Shown: positions 1 to 9,165, counted from the stretch's first letter. The stretch is DNA of 57,253 bases from Saprospiraceae bacterium (GCA_013001975.1 JABDKX010000186.1:1-57253), one strand, 5' to 3'. Numbers and translations: made by a program. Notes: a model not told the origin generated them from the letters alone.

Positions 1-1607
1 TAATGGAAAATGGACAAGTAGAATTATGGGCAATAGATTTCAATGTAGGCAGTTTTGATAACTGTACAGACAGTGATAATTTATTATTCACATTTACAGA
101 TATTCCACCACCACCAAGATTTGATGAAGAGTATGACAGCAACGATGACTTGATGTGGTACAATGGAACATACTGGTTCTACAATTCAGAAGAGATAGAT
201 TTAGCAACTGGAGCAGGGGAGTATGAGAAGTTAGATGCTTATGGAGATGAAGTACACAGATGGGAGCCAGGACTGAGAAGTTCAGGAGCTATCTTTACTG
301 CAGATGATGCCGATGCGACAGGCTTTGCCACAATTCCAATTTATGTATGGGATGAGTGTGGCAATATTGATTTCTGTTTGGTTAACTTAAGATTAGTTGA
401 CAATGGCGGTGGTAGTATGGCCATGGTAACAGGTCAAGTTAAAACTGAATTAGGTGAAGAAGTTGAACAAGTAGAGACAAGGCTTAACAGTCTAAATTAT
501 AATAATTCAGACATGACGGATGCAACAGGAACATATGCCTTTGCAAATACACCAATGTATGCTGATTATAAAGTGAGCGGAACAAAGACAGATGACTACT
601 TGAATGGCGTAAGTACACTGGATTTGGTATTAATCCAAAGACACATCTTAGGCATGGACTTATTAGATAGTCCATACAAGATGATCGCAGCAGATATCAA
701 TAGAGATGATAATATATCAAGTCTGGACTTGATAGAATTACGAAAGTTAATCTTAGGTATCTACGATGAGCTACCAAACAACGCAAGTTGGACATTGGTT
801 AACAGCAATAATACATTAACGGTAGATAATCCATGGACTTATGAGTCGTCAAGAACAATCGCTGACTTAACAGCCGATATGAATGATGAAGATTTCATAG
901 GTGTCAAGATTGGAGATGTCAACAACAGTGTTGTAGCGAATGCACAAAATACAGGCATAATAACAAGAAGCAGCAGCATCGATATCAACTATGAAGATAA
1001 GATGGTTAAAGCAGGCGAAGAAGTTGAGTTAACGTTGACTACAGACAGAAGTGATGTATTTGGTTATCAATTTACATTAAATACAAAAGGATTAGAACTG
1101 GTAAAAGTTACTGGCAATAATCTAACGCAAAATAATGTAGGTGTATTTGCCAACAGATTAACAATGAGTTACAATGAGAACCAAGCGATTGATGCTGGAA
1201 ACTTAGTAACATTTGTAATGAAGGCAACGACATCAGGACAATTGAGTGAGATGTTATCAATGAGCAGTGAAGTGACACAAGCAGAAGCATATGTCGGCAG
1301 TAACTTAGAAGTTGTAAACATCGACTTGAGAGACAATACGAAGGGAGAATTTGTTCTTTATCAGAATGAGCCAAACCCATTCACAGAATACACAATGATC
1401 AGTTTTGAGATGCCACAAGGTGGATCAGCGAAATTGAGTTTCTTTGATGTAACAGGAAAAGTACTGAAAGTAATACAAGGTAATTATGAAGCTGGCTACA
1501 ACAGTGTGAAGGTAAGTGATGAAGATTTAGATGTACCAGGCATGATCTACTATAAATTACAAACAGGCGAACATACAGCTACCAGACATATGGTAGTTAT
1601 AAAGTAA
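1..1607 (+). CDS. T9SS cargo protein, dockerin-like and cohesin-like C-terminal part (5' partial)
   Basis: The reading frame is open to the left edge, so this is the C-terminal part of a larger secreted protein; the Met at base 3 is probably internal. Counting from that Met, residues about 200-262 hold two dockerin-like calcium loop-helix segments (GVSTLDLVLIQRHILG and RDDNISSLDLIELRKLILG). Residues about 320-440 look like a cohesin-type beta domain. The last 80 residues are a T9SS type A sorting domain, with the start LYQNEPNPF and a GMIYYKL strand near the end. Proteins with such a tail are exported across the outer membrane by the type IX system and anchored or released. The dockerin plus T9SS arrangement is common in Saprospiraceae-type giant surface proteins. 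The function of the missing N-terminal part cannot be told. A strong terminator follows. Confidence 0.88.
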   Translation, partial: MENGQVELWAIDFNVGSFDNCTDSDNLLFTFTDIPPPPRFDEEYDSNDDLMWYNGTYWFYNSEEIDLATGAGEYEKLDAYGDEVHRWEPGLRSSGAIFTADDADATGFATIPIYVWDECGNIDFCLVNLRLVDNGGGSMAMVTGQVKTELGEEVEQVETRLNSLNYNNSDMTDATGTYAFANTPMYADYKVSGTKTDDYLNGVSTLDLVLIQRHILGMDLLDSPYKMIAADINRDDNISSLDLIELRKLILGIYDELPNNASWTLVNSNNTLTVDNPWTYESSRTIADLTADMNDEDFIGVKIGDVNNSVVANAQNTGIITRSSSIDINYEDKMVKAGEEVELTLTTDRSDVFGYQFTLNTKGLELVKVTGNNLTQNNVGVFANRLTMSYNENQAIDAGNLVTFVMKATTSGQLSEMLSMSSEVTQAEAYVGSNLEVVNIDLRDNTKGEFVLYQNEPNPFTEYTMISFEMPQGGSAKLSFFDVTGKVLKVIQGNYEAGYNSVKVSDEDLDVPGMIYYKLQTGEHTATRHMVVIK

Positions 1608-1673
1608 TAACAACGTCAGTGATGACGTTAAAGAATACTCGAGAGATTGAGTAATCATTTTGGTTTATTATAT

Positions 1674-1702
1674 GCCCAGGGGTGAGATCCTGGGCTTTTT
1701 TT
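1674..1702 (+). terminator. Rho-independent terminator of the T9SS cargo gene
   Basis: A 7-bp perfect stem (GCCCAGG at 1674-1680, CCTGGGC at 1689-1695) with an 8-base loop is followed by seven T residues (1696-1702). It lies 66 bases after the stop codon. The minus-strand side has no T run, so it serves the plus strand only. Confidence 0.9.
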
Positions 1703-1718
1703 ATGCTTAACTTGTAAG

Positions 1719-2261
1719 TTAAATAAGATCTAACTCTTCTTTGTTTTTTTCTAATACCGGAATTATAAAAGCTATTAATTCTTGAATTGTCCATCCTAAC
1801 AACGCTGCACCTTTAATACATTCTTCTCTGTCTACCTTTGCAGCAAAAGTACTGGTCTTGAATTTTTTCATTACGGACTTCACTTTTATACCAACGATTT
1901 TAGTCGGCCTTATTAAAGCAACAGCAACAATAAATCCAGTGATCTCATCAGCTGCTACTATACATTTATCTAGTAAAGAATTTCTTGCAACATTCCATTT
2001 TGTATAATGACCAGCGATGGCATGAGCCATTTCATTTTCACCTAACGCTTCTAATTTTTTGACAATAACTTGTGGATGGACATCAGGATGTTTTTCGTAA
2101 TCTGCATCGTGTAATAATCCAGTCATTGCAAAAATTTCTGGATCTTCATTGAAGTGAATTGCCAGAGCTTCCATGACCAATTCAACTGTCCTAGCGTGCC
2201 TTCGCAATGAATATGTTTCTGTCATTTCCATAAACAATAACCTAGCTTCATCTCTTGTCAT
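1719..2261 (-). CDS. HD-domain hydrolase, HDIG type
   Basis: A 180-residue soluble protein with the layout of small HD-superfamily metal hydrolases. Visible candidate metal ligands are His22 (RRHART), the His51-Asp52 pair (LLHDAD), His58/His62, His85 (AGHY) and Asp105 (AADEITG). The LLHDADYEKHPDVH stretch is typical of the HDIG group often annotated as predicted hydrolases. Members cleave phosphate from nucleotides or related compounds, but the substrate here cannot be inferred. It is transcribed divergently from the radical SAM gene at 2452, and the next gene upstream is unrelated. The length fits the family and no residue appears to be missing. Confidence 0.8.
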   Translation of the reverse strand: MTRDEARLLFMEMTETYSLRRHARTVELVMEALAIHFNEDPEIFAMTGLLHDADYEKHPDVHPQVIVKKLEALGENEMAHAIAGHYTKWNVARNSLLDKCIVAADEITGFIVAVALIRPTKIVGIKVKSVMKKFKTSTFAAKVDREECIKGAALLGWTIQELIAFIIPVLEKNKEELDLI

Positions 2262-2401
2262 ATTATTTTTTAAATGTTTAACTCAATATAATTAATTCAA
2301 CTACAATTAATATGACACTTTTTTATAAATAAACTCCTCTGTAATTTATAATAAATGAAAACATAAATAAGGTCGGATTCTTATAACTAACATTTTCTGA
2401 A

Positions 2402-2432
2402 TTTGTAGAGTAAAATTAATAGTTTATATTTG
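2402..2432 (+). promoter_or_regulatory. Bacteroidota-type promoter of the radical SAM gene
   Basis: TTTG (2402-2405), 19 bases, then TATATTTG (2425-2432) matches the known Bacteroidota sigma consensus TTTG-N19-TAnnTTTG. The expected transcript start is about base 2439, which gives a leader of roughly 13 bases before the ATG at 2452. Confidence 0.75.
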
Positions 2433-2451
2433 ACGATAAATACGGCATTTT

Positions 2452-3528
2452 ATGACTATAAAATCGACATATGATATTTCTGACTCAATTTTGAAAGGAA
2501 GGGGTGCTGTTATTAATCCATCAAATAGATTTGAAAACACTGATGCTTCTTCAAAAATACACAGTCAACAGTATGATGAGCAATCCATTTATAAGACGAA
2601 AGTAATTGAAACAAAAGCTAAGTCAATTATTAATAAAGTGCTCAGTAAGGATGTGCCCATGGCTTATTCAATGAATCCTTACCAAGGGTGTGAACATGGT
2701 TGTATTTATTGCTACGCTAGAAACACGCACAATTATTGGGGTTATAGCTCAGGACTTGACTTTGAATCAAAAATTATTGTTAAAACCAATGCGGCTGATT
2801 TACTCAGAACCAAATTGAAATCGAAAAATTGGGAAGCAAGTCCAATTATGGTTTCTGGAAACACAGATTGTTATCAACCGGTAGAAAAAACTTATACGAT
2901 AACACGAAAGATATTAAAAGTGATGCTTGATTTCAAGCATCCAATAGGATTGATTACTAAAAACAATTTAATCCTCAGAGATCTTGACATAATAAAAAAA
3001 TTAGCAAAGGATAATTTAATTTCAGTTGCCATTTCTATAAACACGCTAGATGATAAACTAAGACAGAAATTAGAGCCAAGGGCTTCATCAATCTCACAGA
3101 GATTAAAGTTAATTAAGACATTGGTTGACAACGGGATCTCTGTTACCGCTTTAGCTGCTCCAATTATTCCAGGTCTTAATGAAAGTGAAATTATTCCTTT
3201 AGTTAAAAAATTAAGCGAGTTGGGTGTTTCTAAAATTGGACATATTGTCGTCAGACTTAACGGGGACATTGCAGAACTTTTTGAAGATTGGTTAATACGT
3301 CACTATCCACAAAGAGCCGATAAGGTTTTGAACAAAATTAAATCTTTACATGGAGGCAAATTAAATGACTCTCGAATTGGTGATCGTATGTCAGGAGAGG
3401 GTAATATCGCTGAAATAATTCATCAACAATTCAAATTAGCTCAGCATAAATACCTTAATGAGAAAAGCTTTTCTTACAATTTAGATTTATATCATAAAAT
3501 AAAAAATCCTCAATTAAAATTGTTTTAA
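2452..3528 (+). CDS. PA0069-family radical SAM protein
   Basis: This 358-residue protein carries the radical SAM cluster motif CEHGCIYC (Cys80, Cys84, Cys87; CxxxCxxC), preceded by MNPYQGC. That is the signature of the PA0069/Rv2578c group, which is related to spore photoproduct lyase-like (SplB-type) proteins. The three Cys would bind a 4Fe-4S cluster that cleaves S-adenosylmethionine. A (beta/alpha)-barrel follows, with the segment MVSGNTDCYQPVEK typical of the group. The substrate of the family is unknown to me. The gene stands alone behind its own promoter and is followed by the methyltransferase gene 85 bases later. The length is normal. Confidence 0.88.
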   Translation: MTIKSTYDISDSILKGRGAVINPSNRFENTDASSKIHSQQYDEQSIYKTKVIETKAKSIINKVLSKDVPMAYSMNPYQGCEHGCIYCYARNTHNYWGYSSGLDFESKIIVKTNAADLLRTKLKSKNWEASPIMVSGNTDCYQPVEKTYTITRKILKVMLDFKHPIGLITKNNLILRDLDIIKKLAKDNLISVAISINTLDDKLRQKLEPRASSISQRLKLIKTLVDNGISVTALAAPIIPGLNESEIIPLVKKLSELGVSKIGHIVVRLNGDIAELFEDWLIRHYPQRADKVLNKIKSLHGGKLNDSRIGDRMSGEGNIAEIIHQQFKLAQHKYLNEKSFSYNLDLYHKIKNPQLKLF

Positions 3529-3613
3529 CTCTTGTACTGAATGATAATTTCATAAATTTCTATAGCCTCAGATCTTTAGTTATTTAGCTAAAAGAAATTA
3601 TTATATTTACTAA

Positions 3614-5221
3614 ATGCTTAACAGAGAAGAAAAAAGAGAATTAAGGTCGGATCTGTTCCGACATCTTGATGGAATTGCCGTTGCGCCAGTTGCTTATAAC
3701 TTATATGAGAAAGGTGTTTTAAAGGAGCTATTAGAAAAAAAAGAAGTTGATTTAGATTATTTGGTTTCCAAATTTAAAGCCAATGAAGGATATCTCAATG
3801 TTGCCCTAAGAATTCTATGTTCGCAAGGATGGCTCATTCAAAATTTGGATAATGCGTCTGATACGATTAGCTATACCATTAATGACAAATCTGAAAAGGC
3901 ATTTGAATTAGCAGCAATTTATAAAGATGTGAATAACTTACTTCGATATTCTAAATACTATCACAAAAGAAAATTTCAAAAAGAACCTTTTTTAGTACTT
4001 AGTCGAATTATGAATGATTATAAATCACATTATAATTTGCCTAATGCTAATGATAAAAATTCCCTTGAATACCAAGTCCTAAAACATATTGAAGGTATCA
4101 TTGTAGGACCTACAACTGTTTCATTAGGAATGGGAGGTATGTTTCATAAATATTTTATGATGTCTTCATTTAGAGCAGAAGAATTTCATAGTGACGCTGA
4201 AAGTTTTTCAAAAATTCTTAATTTTTTTTCTTGGCTAGGATGGTTTGAAGAAAATAAAGGCACGTATAGATTTACGGACAAAGGATTATTCTTTGCTAAA
4301 AGAGCTTCAGCGTATGGTGTGACGGTTTCATATATTCCAACATTCAGACACTTAGATGAATTGATTTTTGGAAACCCTTCGTTCTTGCGGGAAATTTCAG
4401 AAGGAGAAGATGAATTACATGTAGATAGAGAGATGAACGTTTGGGGTTCAGGAGGTGCACACTCCGCTTACTTCAAAAAAATGGATGAAGTCATTATTGA
4501 ATTATTCAGCAAACCAATCGAGGAACAACCCAAGGGAATTTTAGATATGGGTTGTGGCAATGGTGCTTTTTTAATTCATGCCTATGAAGTAATTGAAAAT
4601 CAAACACCTCGAGGTAAAGTTTTGGAAGATCATCCATTATTTCTTGTTGGCGCTGATTATAATCAAGCAGCTCAAAGAGTGACACGAGCAAATTTAATTC
4701 AAGCTGACATCTGGGCGAAAGTTATTTGGGGTGATATTGGCAGACCTGATTTGTTGTCTAAAACATTGGAAGATGATTATAATATATCACTGAAAGACTT
4801 ATTAAATGCACGAACATTTTTAGATCACAATAGAATATGGTCTGATCAAAAAGAGAGCGACCGTATAAGTTCATCAACTGGGGCATTTGCACATCGAGGA
4901 GAAAGAATTAACAATAATAGGGTAGAAGAAAATTTAAAAGAACACTTTTCTAAGTGGATGCCATATGTGTCTAAGCATGGGTTGCTCTTAATCGAATTGC
5001 ATACAGTTGATCCAAAGCTAGTTGCTAAAAACATTGGAAAAACAGCGGCAACTGCCTATGATGGAACTCATGGGTTCTCTGATCAATATATTGTTGAACT
5101 TGATGTTTTTAATAAAATTGCCAAAGAATCTGGATTGTATCCTGTTGAAAATTTTGCTTTCAGATTTCCTGATTCAAAATTAGCTACTGTGAGTATAAAC
5201 TTGTTAAGAGGTAAAAATTAA
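3614..5221 (+). CDS. AprA-like SAM-dependent methyltransferase (stand-alone)
   Basis: This 535-residue protein has two winged-helix-like N-terminal parts (about 10-130 and 155-250) and a class I methyltransferase core with the SAM-binding loop DMGCGNG (311-317). Conserved blocks RTFLDHNRIW, FAHRGERI, LIELHTVDP and the C-terminal TAYDGTHGFSDQ (His486, Gln491) resemble the methyltransferase domain that starts apratoxin-type polyketide synthases (AprA MT1), a mononuclear-iron methyltransferase. The block NVWGSGGAHSAYF also matches that family. Here it is a free protein with no polyketide synthase in the window. The stop codon is 2 bases before the aldo/keto reductase start, so the two genes form one transcript and probably act on one compound. 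The actual substrate is unknown. Confidence 0.8.
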   Translation: MLNREEKRELRSDLFRHLDGIAVAPVAYNLYEKGVLKELLEKKEVDLDYLVSKFKANEGYLNVALRILCSQGWLIQNLDNASDTISYTINDKSEKAFELAAIYKDVNNLLRYSKYYHKRKFQKEPFLVLSRIMNDYKSHYNLPNANDKNSLEYQVLKHIEGIIVGPTTVSLGMGGMFHKYFMMSSFRAEEFHSDAESFSKILNFFSWLGWFEENKGTYRFTDKGLFFAKRASAYGVTVSYIPTFRHLDELIFGNPSFLREISEGEDELHVDREMNVWGSGGAHSAYFKKMDEVIIELFSKPIEEQPKGILDMGCGNGAFLIHAYEVIENQTPRGKVLEDHPLFLVGADYNQAAQRVTRANLIQADIWAKVIWGDIGRPDLLSKTLEDDYNISLKDLLNARTFLDHNRIWSDQKESDRISSSTGAFAHRGERINNNRVEENLKEHFSKWMPYVSKHGLLLIELHTVDPKLVAKNIGKTAATAYDGTHGFSDQYIVELDVFNKIAKESGLYPVENFAFRFPDSKLATVSINLLRGKN

Positions 5222-5223
5222 TT

Positions 5224-6111
5224 ATGTCAAAATTGATATATGAAAACAGTTTCTTAGTCGGTTGCATGAGGTTAGGAGCATGGGGAGCGAAATACAATAC
5301 TAATGAATACGAAACTTTCATTGATGAATGTTTGAATAATGGTTTGTCAGATTTTGATCATGCCGATATTTATGGAGATTATACAACAGAAATTGAATTT
5401 GGAGAAGTCATAAAGAAAAGACCTGATCTGAAAAATAAAGTTCAAATAACAACAAAATGTGGTATAAAACATCCTTGTGATCAGAGAGCCGGCTATACAG
5501 TCAAGGCATATGATTCTTCACCAGAACATATTTTAGAATCTGTAGATAATTCGTTATCAAATTTAGGAATTGATCAGATAAAAGTTCTCTTACTTCACAG
5601 ACCTGATTTTTTAATGGACGTAAATGCTATTGCTGATGTTTTTAAAAAATTAAGTAATTCTGGAAAGGTCAAGTATTTCGGAGTTAGTAATTTTTCGATG
5701 ACACAATTTGATTTGCTTAATCAAAAATATCCATTGGTTACCAATCAAATTGAAATATCACTTTTTCATCTCAATGCTTTTTTGGACGGTACATTGGATC
5801 AATGCCAAAACCTTAAAATTCAACCTGCAGCATGGTCTCCACTTGGAGGAGGAAAACTTTGGACAAAGTCTGAGGATGTGCAAGACAAAAAATTGCATGA
5901 AGTGCTAAATTCTATGCAGATAAAATATAATTGCACTTCTTCTCAACTGTTATTGGCATGGTTATTAAAACATCCTTCGGGAATCATTCCTGTATTGGGA
6001 ACATCAAAATCAGCTCGTGTTATAGAATCTTTAAAAGCAATGGATATAAATCTATGTAAGGAAGATTGGTATGTCATGCTAGAGTCTGCGCGTGGACATG
6101 AAGTTGCTTAA
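5224..6111 (+). CDS. Aldo/keto reductase, YdhF-like
   Basis: A 295-residue NADPH-dependent oxidoreductase of the aldo/keto reductase (TIM barrel) superfamily. The catalytic tetrad is visible: Asp45 and Tyr50 (FDHADIYG), Lys78 (TTKCG) and His125 (LLHRPD). The segment GKVKYFGVSNFS and the lack of the usual very N-terminal beta hairpin place it near the YdhF group. It reduces carbonyls or oxidises alcohols; the substrate is not evident. It starts 2 bases after the methyltransferase stop codon, which suggests translational coupling and a two-step modification with that enzyme. No recognisable terminator follows within 140 bases. Confidence 0.88.
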   Translation: MSKLIYENSFLVGCMRLGAWGAKYNTNEYETFIDECLNNGLSDFDHADIYGDYTTEIEFGEVIKKRPDLKNKVQITTKCGIKHPCDQRAGYTVKAYDSSPEHILESVDNSLSNLGIDQIKVLLLHRPDFLMDVNAIADVFKKLSNSGKVKYFGVSNFSMTQFDLLNQKYPLVTNQIEISLFHLNAFLDGTLDQCQNLKIQPAAWSPLGGGKLWTKSEDVQDKKLHEVLNSMQIKYNCTSSQLLLAWLLKHPSGIIPVLGTSKSARVIESLKAMDINLCKEDWYVMLESARGHEVA

Positions 6112-6253
6112 TCTAAATTAATTTTGATTTGGTTGCAATCTCATCTTCAAGTATCAGCATTTTGATTAACTTAAATTTTAATGTTTAAGACCTATGGTTA
6201 TGAGTTAATTTTTAAGAAAGGAAGAAAAGTTAAAAAGCTTTTTTCTATTTAAA

Positions 6254-6649
6254 CTATTTTTTAGCAGCTGTTTTTTTTGCAGCAGTTTTAGAGGCTTTGG
6301 TTTTTGAAGTTTTAGCTTTTGTTGCTTTGGCTGGTTTTTCTTTAACAGCTGTTGCCTTGGGCGTCGCAGTTTTTTTAGCTTTCGCTTTTTTCGGTTTTGA
6401 TTTTTCTTTCTCCATTTGAGCAACAAACTCCTCTTTCTTTGATAAGATTTTGTTGGCTTCTGTTCTTGTCATTTTAACCATGTAGTATTTGTCTTCAGTT
6501 TCAAAAGGTAAAGCGCTGACGAGATGTTTCTTGTGGTTTTTAAAGGTAATAATGTATTTTTCGAAGCCATACGGATATTTGTTATAAATAGCCTCTTTTA
6601 CAACATCTTCCAATGCATCAAATACTTTGATTACTTTAGGTTTTGACAT
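6254..6649 (-). CDS. Small basic protein with histone H1-like Lys/Ala tail
   Basis: A 131-residue protein in two parts. Residues 1-75 form a compact mixed domain (VIKVFDALEDVVKEAIYNKY, then KYIITFKNHKKHLVSALPFE). Residues about 78-131 are an unstructured tail of Lys, Ala, Thr and Pro with repeated KTAAKK and KAK units, like the tail of eukaryotic histone H1 or bacterial H1-like proteins. Such tails bind DNA or RNA without sequence preference, so a nucleoid-related role is plausible but is inferred from composition only. I do not recognise the N-terminal domain with certainty. The A-rich repetitive coding sequence also opens a false overlapping frame. The gene is monocistronic, convergent with the aldo/keto reductase. 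Confidence 0.75.
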   Translation of the reverse strand: MSKPKVIKVFDALEDVVKEAIYNKYPYGFEKYIITFKNHKKHLVSALPFETEDKYYMVKMTRTEANKILSKKEEFVAQMEKEKSKPKKAKAKKTATPKATAVKEKPAKATKAKTSKTKASKTAAKKTAAKK

Positions 6650-6905
6650 GATTTAAAATTTAGAAAATAGCAGTTATGAAATTTTTGTTGTCATTCCTCG
6701 AATGATAAATTTGAATTCATTAACTATTGCGTTCCAAATAAATTAAAGAATTTCATCATATCATAATATTTGTGATTATTTTTTTGTTTTTTTTTATTTA
6801 TGATTTTCCATTAACACTTATATTATTACTTGCTATTTGTCAGAATCGTATCGATAACGCGTTTTTGCAAAAATCTTAGAAGTTATTTTTTCATAAATTT
6901 ACAAC

Positions 6906-8396
6906 ATGAATGATTTGAAAATATCTAATGCTGCAGAAGCATTCCTTAATAATATACAACATCATATTTTTGTTAACAATAAATGGGTTGAAGCAAGAAA
7001 TGATAGGACTATAAAAGTTGTGAATCCAGCTGATTATAGTTCACTCGGTGAAGTTTCTGTAGCTTCAAAAGATGATGTTCAAAATGCTATTGATTGTGCT
7101 AAAAGTGCTTTTCAAAAAGGTGCATGGCATACCATGTCGCCAGTTCAACGTGAAGGATTATTGTTAAATGTTGCCAATGTGTTTGAAGACCATTTAAACC
7201 CTATGGCGGAAATTTTAACACTTGAAAATGGAAAGTTACTCTCTCATGCAAAATCAGAAATTAAAGGTGCTATAAATACATTAAGATATTACGCCGGATG
7301 GGTAACCAAAATAGAGGGACAAACGATTGATATTTCTTTAAGACAAAAACCAGGATTTAAAAATTTTGCGTTTATCAAAAAAGAGCCAGTGGGTGTCGTT
7401 GCAGCCATAGTGCCATGGAATTTTCCTATTTCAATTGCTATATGGAAATTGGCCCCATTATTAGCAGCTGGCTGTACAGTAGTATTGAAACCTTCAGAAG
7501 TCACACCACTCTCAACTTTATATATGGCGCAATTATTTGAGATTGCTGGTTTTCCTCCAGGAGTTGTTAACGTTGTAACAGGTGACGCTGAAACAGGATC
7601 AGCTTTGACCAGTAATCCAAGCATAGACAAAATCACATTTACAGGTTCTACAAAAATTGGTAAAATTATTGGACAGTCTGCCATCAACAATCTCACACCA
7701 ATTTCTCTTGAGCTTGGCGGTAAGTCACCTGCAGTCATTTTCGATGATGCGGATTTGACAGCCGCTGCAAAAGGAACAGCATTGGGTATATTTAGAAATG
7801 GCGGGCAAGTATGCGTTGCGGGATCCAGAGTTTACATTCATAAAAAAGTGTACGATAATGTATTGGCTGATATCAAATTAGAAGGAGAAAAGTTGAAAAT
7901 ATCAGACGGTTTTGATCCTGATGCAGATTTAGGACCTTTGGTGTCCAGTACGCATTTAGATCATGTAAAAAAATATATTGAGAAAGGATTAGAAAATGGA
8001 GCAACATTAGTAACAGGTGGGAATAGTCCTGAAATCCAAGGCGCTTATTTAAAGCCCACAATATTTAGTATCACAGATAACAAAGCAACGATTGTACAGG
8101 AAGAAATTTTTGGACCTGTTTTGGCTGCTATTCCATTTGATGATATGGATGAAGCCATGAGGCTGGCTAATGAAACGCAATATGGATTATCATCTACTGT
8201 TTGGACGAAGGATATTTCCAAAGCGTTAAAATGTGTAGATGCAATTGATGCAGGTTGGGTCTTTGTTAACGGACCTGCAAGATCTGATGCAAACCTTCCC
8301 ATTGGGGGCAATAAAAATTCAGGGATTGGGAGGGAGTTAGGCAAAGAAGGATTATATGCTTACATGAAATCAAAATCAGTTAATATTATATATTAA
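6906..8396 (+). CDS. NAD(P)-dependent aldehyde dehydrogenase, phenylacetaldehyde/betaine-aldehyde type
   Basis: A complete 496-residue ALDH superfamily enzyme that oxidises an aldehyde to its acid. The catalytic residues are in place: Glu269 (LELGGK) and nucleophile Cys303 (GGQVCVAGS). The PWNFP and KPSEVTPLS segments form the cofactor site, and FTGSTKIG is the glycine motif. It resembles class 1/2 ALDHs that include phenylacetaldehyde and betaine aldehyde dehydrogenases, but specificity cannot be read from the sequence. The paa operon lies 17 kb further on, and an aminotransferase/decarboxylase-like operon 1 kb downstream, so an arylacetaldehyde substrate is worth considering. It is single-gene and convergent with the lipoprotein gene at 8434. 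Confidence 0.9.
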   Translation: MNDLKISNAAEAFLNNIQHHIFVNNKWVEARNDRTIKVVNPADYSSLGEVSVASKDDVQNAIDCAKSAFQKGAWHTMSPVQREGLLLNVANVFEDHLNPMAEILTLENGKLLSHAKSEIKGAINTLRYYAGWVTKIEGQTIDISLRQKPGFKNFAFIKKEPVGVVAAIVPWNFPISIAIWKLAPLLAAGCTVVLKPSEVTPLSTLYMAQLFEIAGFPPGVVNVVTGDAETGSALTSNPSIDKITFTGSTKIGKIIGQSAINNLTPISLELGGKSPAVIFDDADLTAAAKGTALGIFRNGGQVCVAGSRVYIHKKVYDNVLADIKLEGEKLKISDGFDPDADLGPLVSSTHLDHVKKYIEKGLENGATLVTGGNSPEIQGAYLKPTIFSITDNKATIVQEEIFGPVLAAIPFDDMDEAMRLANETQYGLSSTVWTKDISKALKCVDAIDAGWVFVNGPARSDANLPIGGNKNSGIGRELGKEGLYAYMKSKSVNIIY

Positions 8397-8433
8397 AAGT
8401 TATAATAAATATTTTGCTAGGACTTAATCCTGT

Positions 8434-9165
8434 CTATTGATTAACAGTAAAACTTCCAGCTAAATTATCCATCAATTGATTTATGTGGCTAATCTGTTGC
8501 AAGGTATGGATGTTTGGTGTTGTCTTAATATCATACAATGTTCCTGTATTAAATATCTTATTGACATCTATCTCTAAAGATATATTTTCATCAGCATTTA
8601 GGTTGCTGAAAGAAACATTCCTCAAAGCTGCGTCAGATCCTAAATGTAGGGCGAACGCTTCTGAAATACCATCACCATCAATGTCAATTCGACCTTCAAG
8701 TTTAGTAAAAACATAACTATTCCAGTTGCTCCAATATTCTCCAGTTCTAGACAAATCATTTGATGAAGAATAATCTTGAGGAACGGAAGCATTAATATCA
8801 CTTGTCACTCCTATGTTAAAATTGAATGCATCGATTTTAGAATTTATCCCTAAACCTGTGTCAAAATCAAGACCACGTTCAGCTAACTCAAGATCAGAAT
8901 GAGAAGCTGTTAGGTCAATATAATATGCTTCGTTTGATGGCGTATTAATTTCTCCACCATCTTGATTGATTGAATAGTTCGATGTATAAAAGCTGATCCT
9001 AGTAAACTCTATTTTACTTCCATCAGGGTAAGTTACTTCCTCAAACATGACCAATGGTTCGTTATTATATTTCAATTTGAAATTTATAATCAAATTGTTT
9101 GGGTCATTATCCCCACAAGATGAAATAAAGAATGCTGAAAATATGATTAAGAACAAAGCTTTCAT
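8434..9165 (-). CDS. MbnP-like lipoprotein
   Basis: A 243-residue lipoprotein with signal peptide and lipobox (FISSC, Cys17). The mature part follows the pattern of the MbnP family: an early INFKLKYNNEPL strand, then FTRISFYTSNYSI, IDLTASHSDLEL and NFNIGVTSDIN, and a W-rich GEYWSNWNSYVFTKLEG segment. MbnP proteins work with the diheme partner MbnH in methanobactin systems, and distant relatives are widespread in Bacteroidota, often near cytochrome peroxidases. No MbnH-type gene is next to this copy, so a copper-related role is only a family-based guess. It is monocistronic and convergent with the ALDH gene. Confidence 0.78.
   Translation of the reverse strand: MKALFLIIFSAFFISSCGDNDPNNLIINFKLKYNNEPLVMFEEVTYPDGSKIEFTRISFYTSNYSINQDGGEINTPSNEAYYIDLTASHSDLELAERGLDFDTGLGINSKIDAFNFNIGVTSDINASVPQDYSSSNDLSRTGEYWSNWNSYVFTKLEGRIDIDGDGISEAFALHLGSDAALRNVSFSNLNADENISLEIDVNKIFNTGTLYDIKTTPNIHTLQQISHINQLMDNLAGSFTVNQ

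Noticed and set aside
6205-6426. Lys-rich 73-residue minus-strand frame
   Set aside because: It overlaps the Lys/Ala tail of the 6254-6649 gene in another frame. Its composition is a by-product of the A-rich repeats.
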